Source: Planctomycetota bacterium
GTDB taxonomy: Bacteria > Planctomycetota > Planctomycetia > Isosphaerales > Isosphaeraceae
Length of the DNA stretch: 13,512 bases
Reading direction: 5' to 3'
Assembly: GCA_021777685.1 (NCBI GenBank)
Contig: JAJYDH010000120.1
Coordinates: 1-13,512, forward strand
The position numbers and the translations under genes are program-made. The number at the start of each line of letters is the position of its first letter. Positions within the stretch are counted from its first letter, which is position 1. The notes under the pieces were generated by a model that saw only the letters and a list, made by a program, of their open reading frames with translations, was not told the origin of the DNA and did not search any database. Of the stretch, positions 5,660 to 13,430 are shown piece by piece.

Positions 5660-5890
5660 ATGACCACCATCACGATCGAGGAAGCCCAGGCCAACCTTCC
5701 CGAACTCATCGGCGGCCTGGCCAGGGGCGAGGAGTTGGTCATCACCCTGGGCGAACAGGTGGTCGCCCGGCTCGTCGGCGAGCGGCCCGAACCTCGGCCC
5801 CGCCGGGTCGCCGGCTTCGCCAAGGGGATGCTGGCGATCGCGTCCGATGATGACGACCATCTGAAAGACTTCGCCGAGTACATGCCTTGA
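5660..5890 (+). CDS. Phd/YefM-type antitoxin (VapB-like), second pair
   Basis: A 76-residue antitoxin of the same length as the first and clearly its relative: MTTITIEEAQANLPELIGGLARGEELVIT matches the first copy's fold, with the same spacing. The middle differs (an Arg/Pro-rich stretch GERPEPRPRR at about 40-49). The acidic tail SDDDDHLKDFAEYMP is the likely toxin-binding part. AGGAG (5649-5653) lies six bases before the ATG, a much better ribosome site than in the first pair. It begins only 33 bases after the first toxin, so all four genes are probably transcribed together, with a possible second promoter in the gap not excluded. The last codons overlap the toxin's TTG start. Confidence 0.88.
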   Translation: MTTITIEEAQANLPELIGGLARGEELVITLGEQVVARLVGERPEPRPRRVAGFAKGMLAIASDDDDHLKDFAEYMP

Positions 5891-6360
5891 CCCTCCTCCT
5901 GGATACGCACTCGCTGATCTGGTTTGTGCTGGCTTCCCCTCAGTTGACTGCATTCGCCCGCATCCTGATCGAGGACCCAGGCAACGAGATCATGGTCAGC
6001 CCGGCGTCGTTCTGGGAGATCGCCATCAAGGTCAGCAAGGGCAAGTTAGCCCTGAACCAGCCCTACGGCAATTTCGTCGATCTGTGCCGGAATCAGTACG
6101 GATTTCGCGGCCTGCCAATCGAGCCGGCTCACACAACCCGGCTGGCCGCGATGCCGTTCCCACCCGGCCACAAAGATCCCTTCGACCGGCTCCTGATCGC
6201 CCAGGCGATGGTCGAGGGCATCCCGATCATCGGCGGCGATAAGGCCTTCGACGACTACCCGGGTCCGCCGGCTCTGGTGAATCCGCTCACTTCCCGCCAG
6301 TCAGGATCTTCCCGTACCGCTCCATGTCGTCGTAGCGGTTCTGCCAGGTCGTGTACATGA
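5887..6360 (+). CDS. VapC-type PIN-domain toxin, second pair, with C-terminal frameshift
   Basis: A PIN toxin starting at TTG 5887, which overlaps the antitoxin stop (TTGA); no ATG is available in frame. The catalytic acids are present: D6 in LLLDTHSLIWF, E44 in SFWEIAIKVSKGKL, D97 and D100 in HKDPFDRLLIAQA, and D118 in IIGGDKAFDDYP. After DDYP the frame departs from the family. In the run GGG at 6261-6263, removing one G would give DYPVRRLW and a TGA at 6278-6280, matching the first toxin's end (DYPIRRLW) and giving 130 residues. As written, the frame runs to 6360, has an unrelated Ser/Arg-rich tail and overlaps the convergent gene by 74 bases. The cause may be a sequencing error or a genuine mutation. 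The core enzyme could still be active, since the tail lies after the catalytic residues. Confidence 0.85.
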   Translation: MTLLLDTHSLIWFVLASPQLTAFARILIEDPGNEIMVSPASFWEIAIKVSKGKLALNQPYGNFVDLCRNQYGFRGLPIEPAHTTRLAAMPFPPGHKDPFDRLLIAQAMVEGIPIIGGDKAFDDYPGPPALVNPLTSRQSGSSRTAPCRRSGSARSCT

Positions 6361-7981
6361 ACCCCATCACCCCCGGAACCCCCTTCGAGGCGGCGTCCCA
6401 GGTGGCGAAGTTGTCGTCGCCGTCGTAGTAGCCGGCGAGGATCTGCGGGTGCCCGCGCCTGGCGAAGAAGTCGAGGCTCGCCCTCGCCTTGCCGGCGTTC
6501 CAGTTGGCGATGATGACCGATCGGTCCAGGCCCTCCCACGAGCCGGCGAGGGTGCCGTTGACGAGGTAATAATCCTTCACGGCGTTATGCGTGGGGTCGA
6601 ACATGTCGGACCAGACCACGACCTTCGCATCGGAGTTGATCTCCTTGAGGATGTTGGTGCAGCGGCGGGCGTTGTCGGCGAGCAACCGGCCGGGCGTCAG
6701 GTTTCGCGACCGGCAGGCCCGGCACCAGTTGGCCAGCCTCAGCTCGTCGTGCTGCATGAAGAACGTCGAGGGGTGGAGCAGGTCGTTCACCCGGCGGGCC
6801 TGGTCTCGGAGGAGGTCGTAGACCTTCGGCTCGCTCAGGCAGCAGGCGACCACCGAGCCGTGGACGAGCGCGGGGTGATACCAGCCGACCTTCAGGCGGT
6901 CGCCGTCCTCGATCCGCGAGCCGGCCGTCAGCCTCAGCGGGGCTCCCGGGTGGTTGAAGTCGTACTCGCCCTCGTAGGGGACCCGGCCGAGCTTCGGGTC
7001 GACGACCGGCTCGAAGTCGCGGCCCTCGATGTAAGTCGTCTTGCCGTCGTCGGACGTGACGGTCAGGGGGCAGCCGTCTCGCCTCAGGACGTTGACCAGC
7101 GATAGCTCCTCCAGCTCGACCTCGTCGACCCAGAGCGTGCCCGACTTTCCGCCCCAGAGGCCGACGTAGACGTTGACCTCGGCGTTGTCCCGGGTGTTGA
7201 AGGCGACCTCGACGCGCCTCCAGTCGCCGGTCGGCTCCAGGCCCCCTTCGTGGAAGGTCAGCGTCTTGCCATCGGCGCCGATGGCCAGCAGGCGGAAGGC
7301 CCCCGCCGGGGCGAGATCCCTCGTCCTCGCCCAGCAGGAGAGCCGGTAGCAGGCTCGCGGGCGGACCTTCACCTTCTGGATCAGCCGGGCGACGGGCGTC
7401 GAGCCGAGATCCTGCATCCGGCATGAGGTCGAACCGTGGTGGAAGACCTCGCGGTCGATCACCGTGGTCTTGCCGGGGCCGTCCTGGAAGCCGAAGCCGG
7501 CGAAAGATGCGCCTTTGGTCTCCTCCAGGTCGCCGTTCTTGAGCTTCGCGGAGGGCTCGGGGACGAGGGACGCCTCGCGCCCCCGGGCGACGAAGGGCGC
7601 CCCCTCGACCGGCATCCCCTCGGCGAGGTTGACGTCGTTGGAGAGCAGGCCGTTGCTGTAGCCGACCGGGAAGACGCCCGGGATGATCTCGACCTTCGCC
7701 CGGTCGGCCGCCGCCTTCACCCGCCTGACGTTGGCGAAGTACCGATCGGGCATCCGGCCCAGGAAGTTCATCTTGTAGTCGCTCAGGACCAGGCCGTTGT
7801 ACCCGTCCCGGCCGGCCCGCTCGACCAGCCCGACGACCCGGTCGGCCTCCTTGTCGACCAGGAGGTTCGACATCACCCAGACCCACCGCCGGTCATACCG
7901 GTGGCGAGGCTCGTCGGCCAGGGCCGGGACCGGGACCGGGGCGAGCAGGGCGAGGGCGAGCAGGAGGAGGGCGCGTCGCAT
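6287..7981 (-). CDS. Secreted glycoside-hydrolase-like protein with inserted carbohydrate-binding-like domain
   Basis: A 564-residue exported protein; a Sec signal peptide covers residues 1-22 (MRRALLLLALALLAPVPVPALA, then DEP). Residues 32-112 (RWVWVMSNLLVD, GYNGLVLSDYK, VEIIPGVFPVGYSNG) look like the first strands of a TIM barrel. Residues 145-293 resemble a CBM4/9-like galactose-binding module, from KLKNGDLEE through SCRMQDL, RLIQKVKVRPRACYRLSCWART and WRRVEVAFNT to GTLWVDEVELEE. A smaller beta segment spans 296-362, and barrel strands resume from LKVGWYHPALVHG. FFMQHDELRLANWCRAC (407-423) holds an Asp-Glu pair placed like the GH20 catalytic dyad, and VVVWSDMFDP (455-463) would be a later strand. 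A polysaccharide- or glycoside-degrading role is inferred; the substrate is unknown. No clear ribosome site precedes the ATG. It converges on the toxin genes. Confidence 0.75.
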   Translation of the reverse strand: MRRALLLLALALLAPVPVPALADEPRHRYDRRWVWVMSNLLVDKEADRVVGLVERAGRDGYNGLVLSDYKMNFLGRMPDRYFANVRRVKAAADRAKVEIIPGVFPVGYSNGLLSNDVNLAEGMPVEGAPFVARGREASLVPEPSAKLKNGDLEETKGASFAGFGFQDGPGKTTVIDREVFHHGSTSCRMQDLGSTPVARLIQKVKVRPRACYRLSCWARTRDLAPAGAFRLLAIGADGKTLTFHEGGLEPTGDWRRVEVAFNTRDNAEVNVYVGLWGGKSGTLWVDEVELEELSLVNVLRRDGCPLTVTSDDGKTTYIEGRDFEPVVDPKLGRVPYEGEYDFNHPGAPLRLTAGSRIEDGDRLKVGWYHPALVHGSVVACCLSEPKVYDLLRDQARRVNDLLHPSTFFMQHDELRLANWCRACRSRNLTPGRLLADNARRCTNILKEINSDAKVVVWSDMFDPTHNAVKDYYLVNGTLAGSWEGLDRSVIIANWNAGKARASLDFFARRGHPQILAGYYDGDDNFATWDAASKGVPGVMGFMYTTWQNRYDDMERYGKILTGGK

Positions 7982-8305
7982 CGGGGGTCTCGCGGGCGAG
8001 GTCGGCGGGGAGAGGATCGCGGCCGGTCGGCCCGGCCGGTCGACGCCCGACTTTACCCCGCCCGGCCGGGCCGGGGAACGGGCCGCCCGCGAGGAATCGG
8101 CGGCGGCTCGCGGAGTCCGCGCATCGCGGCCCCCGAGTCGTCGGGCATCGACCAGTGTCGATCCCGGACACCTTTCTCCGGATCTTCACGAAAGGCACGA
8201 CAAGACTTCACCGAGGCTCCTTACAATGCCTCACCTTAGATCGTTTGGCGGTCGATGAGACCCGTCGAGGCGCGGGCCCATCCTTCCCCCGAGGACGCAT
8301 TGATC
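7982..8305. other. Intergenic region between divergent secreted-protein genes
   Basis: A 324-base stretch without a convincing gene. It should hold promoters for the minus-strand glycosidase-like gene and the plus-strand DUF1559 operon. The part nearest the glycosidase gene is extremely GC-rich (GCCCGGCCGGTCG-type runs, 8015-8090). The part from 8155 is richer in A and T, and contains a weak -35/-10 pair at 8197-8227. An in-frame ATG at 8255 could extend the first DUF1559 protein, but it lacks a ribosome site. Confidence 0.5.
8197..8227 (+). promoter_or_regulatory. Weak candidate promoter of the DUF1559 operon
   Basis: ACGACA (8197-8202, four of six matches to TTGACA) and TACAAT (8222-8227, five of six to TATAAT) are separated by 19 bases, longer than ideal. 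They lie 80-110 bases before the chosen start. Based on consensus only. Confidence 0.22.
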
Positions 8306-9373
8306 ATGACTTCGCCCCGCTCGGGCCGCCGCGGCTTCACCCTGATCGAGCTTCTGGTGGTGATCGCGATCATCGCGGTGCTGATCGCGCTGCTCCTGCC
8401 CGCCGTCCAGGCGGCGCGCGAGGCCGCCCGGCGGACCCAGTGCGTCAACAACCTCAAGCAGATGGGCCTGGCGATGGCCAATTACGAGAGCGTCCTGAAC
8501 GTCTTCCCGATGACGTCGATCCTCATCCCGTCGCCGACGGGGTCGCCCGGGTCGTTCTCGCTCGTCTCGTCGTGGAGCGCCTTCGCCAGGGCCACGCCGT
8601 TCATGGATCAGACCTCCGCCTACAACTCGATCAACTTCAACTACAGCTATCAGAAGGGGCCGAACAACACGATCACGCAGCTGCCGCTGAGCTTCCTGCT
8701 CTGCCCGAGCGACCCGGGGCTTCACATCGACGGCTCGACGATGGGCGGCACGGGCGACGCCACGACGAGCTACGGCACCGTCGACGGCGACTGGTACGTC
8801 TTCTCGGTGAACTGGGGCTCGACCAACACCCTGGGGCCGCAGAACCGCGCGATGTTCGGGCCGAACTACTCGCGATCGATCGCCCAGGTCACCGACGGGA
8901 TGAGCAACACCTTCTCGATCGGCGAGGGGCTGATCGGCCACCTCCAGGCCCGCCATTGCAGCTCCAGCCCCGGCACGGCGCCCAGCGACGCCTCGGCCGG
9001 GTCGTGGACCCCGACCAACACGCCCCCCCCCGGCCCCGCCTCGCTCACCGCTCTGGCCACGCTCGTCTCCTCGTGCGCCACCGGGGCCCCGACGCCGATC
9101 GGCCACACCCGCTGGGCCAACGGCGGTGTGTACTACTCGGGCGTGACCACGGCCAACCCGCCCAACCAGCCGGTCGACTGGGACTGGGTCGACGAGAACG
9201 ACGGCGGCCCGACCTACATGTCGCTCTCGCCCAGCAGCAAGCACCCCGGCGGCGTCAACATGCTGTTCGCCGACGGCAGCGTCCACTTCGTCAAGAACAC
9301 CGTCAACGCCATGACCTTCCGCGCCCTGGGCACCGTCGGCGGCGGCGAGGTCGTCTCGTCCGACCAATATTAA
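8306..9373 (+). CDS. DUF1559 family pseudopilin-like protein, first of a tandem pair
   Basis: A 355-residue protein. A ten-residue basic leader (MTSPRSGRRG) precedes the type IV prepilin motif FTLIELLVVIAIIAVLIALLLPAVQ, with Glu at position 5 of the mature chain, so a prepilin peptidase should cut after G10. AAREAARRTQCVNNLKQMGLAM follows, as in nearly all planctomycete DUF1559 proteins. The body (residues 60-300) is Ser/Thr/Gly-rich and likely beta-rich. The end carries the H-X9-DG motif: H313, nine residues, then D323-G324 (HPGGVNMLFADG). The family's function is not established; pilus- or secretion-like surface assembly is assumed. The start at 8306 is chosen over 8255 because it yields a typical leader and has GAGGA (8291-8295) ten bases upstream. 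Its paralogue begins 36 bases after it ends. Confidence 0.93.
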   Translation: MTSPRSGRRGFTLIELLVVIAIIAVLIALLLPAVQAAREAARRTQCVNNLKQMGLAMANYESVLNVFPMTSILIPSPTGSPGSFSLVSSWSAFARATPFMDQTSAYNSINFNYSYQKGPNNTITQLPLSFLLCPSDPGLHIDGSTMGGTGDATTSYGTVDGDWYVFSVNWGSTNTLGPQNRAMFGPNYSRSIAQVTDGMSNTFSIGEGLIGHLQARHCSSSPGTAPSDASAGSWTPTNTPPPGPASLTALATLVSSCATGAPTPIGHTRWANGGVYYSGVTTANPPNQPVDWDWVDENDGGPTYMSLSPSSKHPGGVNMLFADGSVHFVKNTVNAMTFRALGTVGGGEVVSSDQY

Positions 9374-9409
9374 GTTTCTCATCCCTCTCTCCCAAGTGGA
9401 ACAGCGCTC

Positions 9410-10546
<1,137 letters not shown>

Positions 10547-10577
10547 GCCGACCGGCTCTCCCCGCGAATCGCACCCT

Positions 10578-10629
10578 CCGGGGGGTCGCCCCGCCAACTG
10601 GCGGCGGACGGCCCCCCGGTCGGCGTTTT
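10578..10629 (+). terminator. Rho-independent-type terminator after the DUF1559 pair
   Basis: An outer stem CCGGGGGG (10578-10585) pairs with CCCCCCGG (10612-10619). An inner stem CCGCC (10591-10595) pairs with GGCGG (10600-10604). TCGGCGTTTT follows, with a short T-run at 10626-10629. GCCGACCGG (10547-10555) and CCGGTCGGC (10616-10624) could form an alternative, longer-range stem starting right after the stop codon. Confidence 0.7.
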
Positions 10630-10657
10630 CGAATCCGGGTGAATCTTGCGAGAAATC

Positions 10658-10670
10658 CCGATTTTGCCGA
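10658..10670 (+). promoter_or_regulatory. Second copy of the shared CCGATTTTGCCGA 13-mer
   Basis: Identical to 3461-3473, which lies upstream of the ExbB-like gene. Here it is 182 bases before the start of the Ig-domain membrane gene and 40 bases after the terminator. It may mark a common regulator or sigma factor; unproven. Confidence 0.25.
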
Positions 10671-10852
10671 AGATCCGGGCCGCGACGGGCCGATGGAAGA
10701 CCGAGGCGGCCGGATCGGCCGGGCGGCGACCATCGATCCCCGGTCCTCATCGGCTCCGGCATGGTCGATGGACGAGGCGGGCGAATCCCGAGGTCGATCA
10801 TCGGCCATCCGGCCGTCGACCACTCCGGACCCAAGAGGGAGGCCGAAGGACC

Positions 10853-11614
10853 ATGCGACGGTCGAGACGGGGCGGACACTCGGGCATGGAATTCGGCGGG
10901 TCGGGCGAGGATTCGTTCGTCGCCGTGGTCGTGACCAAGCTCACCGGCGCCCTGCTGTTCATCCTCCTGCTGACGATGGTCATCATGGCGCTGCTGCCCA
11001 AGGCGATCGACCTGCCGTCGTCGGAGAAGTCCCCGGCGTCGGGGGCCTCGGCCCCGCTGGCGATCGCCACGCCGGACGACCTGCCCGAGGCGATCGCCGG
11101 CCGGCCTTACGTCCTCGCCCTGGCGGCGACCGGCGGCAAGGGGCCGGTCCGCTGGGCGGTCGACGGCAGGCTGCCCGAAGGGCTGACGGTCGACGCCGAG
11201 TCGGGGCTGCTCCGGGGGACGCCCGAGAAGGGGACGCCCGAGCCGGCCTCGCTGGTCCTCCGCGCCTCCGACGGTTCGGACCGGGTCGCCCGGGCGACCC
11301 GGCTGGTGGTCTACCAGCCCGACCGGCCGCTGACGGTCCCCTCGAAGTGGAAGCCCGCCCTGCCGCCGATCCCCTGGCGCGAGTGGCTCGACCAGGGGTT
11401 CGGGTTCCTCGTCCTGGCGCTGGTCCACGTGGTCGGCATGGGGGCGCTGGGGGCGCTGGAACGCCGGGCGGTCGCCGACGGAGTCGCCGACGAGGGGCCG
11501 GACGGGGGATCGTCGACGAGCCGGCGATTCTTCCTCTACCGGGCCACGCTCCGCCTGGCCACGGCCGGATCGGCGGTCGCGCTGGCGGCCTGGCTCGCCG
11601 GGGCCCGCGCCTGA
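10853..11614 (+). CDS. Membrane protein with a periplasmic putative-Ig (He_PIG-like) domain
   Basis: A 253-residue protein. A basic cytoplasmic N-terminus (MRRSRRGGHS) and the acidic GSGEDSF precede helix 1 at about residues 24-48 (VAVVVTKLTGALLFILLLTMVIMALLP). A linker then leads to a domain at 68-155 with RLPEGLTVDAESGLLRGTP (106-124), the hallmark of the He_PIG putative-Ig family. Helices 2 and 3 lie at about 182-202 and 232-250. The single N-terminal helix followed by a periplasmic domain recalls MotB/ExbD/DUF2149-type stator partners, but the channel-facing Asp is not inside the helix: D20 lies just before it and K29 is near its start. Partnership with the ExbB-like protein is inference. 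The start at 10853 has GAGGGAGG ten bases upstream; an open frame reaching back to 10646 is probably untranslated. Function is unknown. Confidence 0.75.
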   Translation: MRRSRRGGHSGMEFGGSGEDSFVAVVVTKLTGALLFILLLTMVIMALLPKAIDLPSSEKSPASGASAPLAIATPDDLPEAIAGRPYVLALAATGGKGPVRWAVDGRLPEGLTVDAESGLLRGTPEKGTPEPASLVLRASDGSDRVARATRLVVYQPDRPLTVPSKWKPALPPIPWREWLDQGFGFLVLALVHVVGMGALGALERRAVADGVADEGPDGGSSTSRRFFLYRATLRLATAGSAVALAAWLAGARA

Positions 11615-11989
11615 GGCCCGGCAGGCATCGAAACATTGCTGTCATCGACTTCTGCGGCGACATCACGGACGAGTGATCCTCGATGAGAAGCCGTCCCGCG
11701 AGCGGCCGGGCCCATCCATGCGCGGTCCGGTGCGTCACGCGACCGAGGCCGGGACGCGTCGAGGATTTTTCCCGGCTCCGACAATCGTTCGACCCCCAGG
11801 TTGACCTGCCCTTCATATTTCTTAATGGAAAATCGCCCGCTCCCGACGAAAAATCGGGACGCCGGCCGACCTCTCAACGCTCATTTCGCCTATCATCACG
11901 TTTAATGCGTCGCCTCGACGCCCGGCCAGGCCCTCCGACGCCCGTCGGGCGAGGAATCCGGCCCCGGCCGACAACGGAAGGAGCGAACC
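11615..11989. other. Intergenic region upstream of the Gly-rich secreted protein
   Basis: A 375-base gap, noticeably richer in A and T than the genes around it, in keeping with promoter DNA. It holds a weak -35/-10 pair (11801-11828), a small hairpin TCCCGA/TCGGGA with an A-rich loop (11841-11859, no T-run after it), and a TATCAT (11891-11896) lacking a good -35. An open frame beginning at 11683 runs through it into the next gene's signal-peptide region; it looks non-coding. No terminator for the preceding membrane gene was recognised. Confidence 0.45.
11801..11828 (+). promoter_or_regulatory. Weak candidate promoter of the Gly-rich protein gene
   Basis: TTGACC (11801-11806) matches the -35 consensus at five of six positions. 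After 16 bases a poor -10 candidate, TAATGG (11823-11828), follows. It is the most AT-rich stretch in the gap. Low confidence. Confidence 0.22.
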
Positions 11990-13267
11990 ATGCTGACACG
12001 AATTCGCCTCGCGGCGAGCCTCGCACTCTTCGCGACCCTCGCGGCGGCCCCGCTGGCCCTGGCCCAGAATGACCCGAACGCGCCGGCCAACCAGGGCGGT
12101 CGCGGTGGCCGGGGTGGTGGCGCCCCCGGCGGCGGCGGGCCCGGCGGCGGCGGGCCGGGAGGCCCCGGCGGGTTCGGGGGGTTCGGGGGAGGTTTCGGCG
12201 GGTTCGGCGGGGTCGGCGGGCGGGGCGGCGGCGGCCCCTCGATGACCTCCGTCGAGACCTTGATTCAGAACCCGAGCGTCCAGGAGGATCTCGGCGTCGA
12301 CGACAAGACCAAGGCGAAGATCAAGTCGATCGGCGAGGATGCCGCCAAGACCCGGACCAAGAGGCGTGACGCCGTCACCAAGATGGCCGCCGCCCAGGCC
12401 GCCGAGATGCAGGCCCAGCCGAATACCAAGGCGGCCGAGGCCCTCGCCGCCCAGGGAATCGTCGTCGACCCCAAGACCCTTAACGCCAACAATGGCGGTG
12501 GCCGGGGGAACCGGGGCGGTGGCGGCCCCGGCGGCGGCAATAATCAGCTCGAACGGCAGATGATGACCATGGCCATGGATGACCTCCAGACCAGGGTCGA
12601 CGCCGCGTTCCTCAAGCTCCTCGACGCCAAGCAGAAGATCCGGATCAAGCAGATCGCCCTCCAGGTCGAAGGGGCCCGGGCCTTCACCCAGCCCAACCAG
12701 GATGTCGCCGACAAGCTCAGCATCACCGACGAGCAGTTCGCCCAGTTCCGCACCGTGACCAACGACCTGCGCCAGTCCCAGCGCGAAGCGATGCAGCAGC
12801 TATTCGCCTCCATCGTCCCCCCCGACAACGGCAACAACAACGGCGGAGGTAGGGGCGGCCGGGGCGGCTTCCCGAACATGGCGAATCTGGACGAGTCCAC
12901 CCGCACCAAGTTCCAGGCCCAGATGCAGGATCTCCAGGCCAAGAATAGCAACCAGAGCCTCGCGGCCATCCTCCAGGTCTTGAGCAAGGCCCAGAAGTCG
13001 ACCTATGCCCGGATGACCGGCGAACCCTTCGACGTGGCCTCGATCAAGCCGCTTCCCGGCCCCGGCGGGCCGGGCGGACCGGGCGGACCGGGCGGGCCCG
13101 GTAATGCGGCGACGGCCGGGACCGCCACGGGCGGGACGACCGGGGTGACCGATGGGACGACCACGTCCGCCACTTCGGGCACGTCCGCGACGACCAAAGC
13201 CGCGACCGCGACCCCCAAGACGGCGCCCCGGACACCGAGCCTTCGCGACCGGCGGGGCAGTAACTGA
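11990..13267 (+). CDS. Secreted Gly-rich protein with three helical segments
   Basis: A 425-residue exported protein; the signal peptide is residues 1-25 (MLTRIRLAASLALFATLAAAPLALA, cut before QNDPN). Gly-rich linkers (36-83, 167-184, 281-293) alternate with charged helical segments (88-150, 186-275, 300-347). Phrases such as VQEDLGVDDKTKAKIKSI, LLDAKQKIRIKQIALQVEGARAF, LSITDEQFAQF and VLSKAQKSTYARMTGEPFD follow the periodic 'L-t-e-Q-x-x-K-I' style of many planctomycete exported proteins. A collagen-like GPGGPGGPGGPGG run at 357-369 and a Thr/Ala-rich tail (372-415) end it. No catalytic motif is visible; a periplasmic or surface structural or stress-related role is possible. AAGGAG (11978-11983) is six bases before the ATG. 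A hairpin terminator follows 68 bases after the stop. Confidence 0.85.
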   Translation: MLTRIRLAASLALFATLAAAPLALAQNDPNAPANQGGRGGRGGGAPGGGGPGGGGPGGPGGFGGFGGGFGGFGGVGGRGGGGPSMTSVETLIQNPSVQEDLGVDDKTKAKIKSIGEDAAKTRTKRRDAVTKMAAAQAAEMQAQPNTKAAEALAAQGIVVDPKTLNANNGGGRGNRGGGGPGGGNNQLERQMMTMAMDDLQTRVDAAFLKLLDAKQKIRIKQIALQVEGARAFTQPNQDVADKLSITDEQFAQFRTVTNDLRQSQREAMQQLFASIVPPDNGNNNGGGRGGRGGFPNMANLDESTRTKFQAQMQDLQAKNSNQSLAAILQVLSKAQKSTYARMTGEPFDVASIKPLPGPGGPGGPGGPGGPGNAATAGTATGGTTGVTDGTTTSATSGTSATTKAATATPKTAPRTPSLRDRRGSN

Positions 13268-13334
13268 CCGGAGGACTGGCCGGGGGTCGGGCCGGAGGGT
13301 CTGACCTTCCCCGACTCGCGGCTCTATCGTATAA

Positions 13335-13383
13335 GGACGGGGGTCGGGGGCCATCGACGGCCTCCGGCCCCCGTCCGGCGTTT
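13335..13383 (+). terminator. Hairpin terminator after the Gly-rich protein gene
   Basis: GGACGGGGG (13335-13343) pairs perfectly with CCCCCGTCC (13368-13376), and GGCC/GGCC can pair inside. GGCGTTT follows. The 3' half closely resembles that of the terminator at 10578-10629 (GGCCCCC...CGGCGTTT). The T-run is short, so efficiency is uncertain. Confidence 0.6.
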
Positions 13384-13430
13384 CACGCGGTCGGATGAGT
13401 CACCCCTTCCGGCATCGAGGAGGCCGTCCC

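Noticed and set aside
11683..12072. A 129-codon plus-strand frame before and into the Gly-rich protein gene
   Set aside because: No ribosome site, Arg/Pro-rich translation, and it overlaps a clear signal-peptide start in another frame.
12095..13110. GGC-rich short repeats resembling a repeat array
   Set aside because: They encode Gly-rich and GPGG protein segments in frame; they are not spaced like CRISPR repeats.
13330..13335. TATAAG as a -10 element for the gene at 13431
   Set aside because: No acceptable -35 at 16-19 bases, and it runs directly into the terminator stem.
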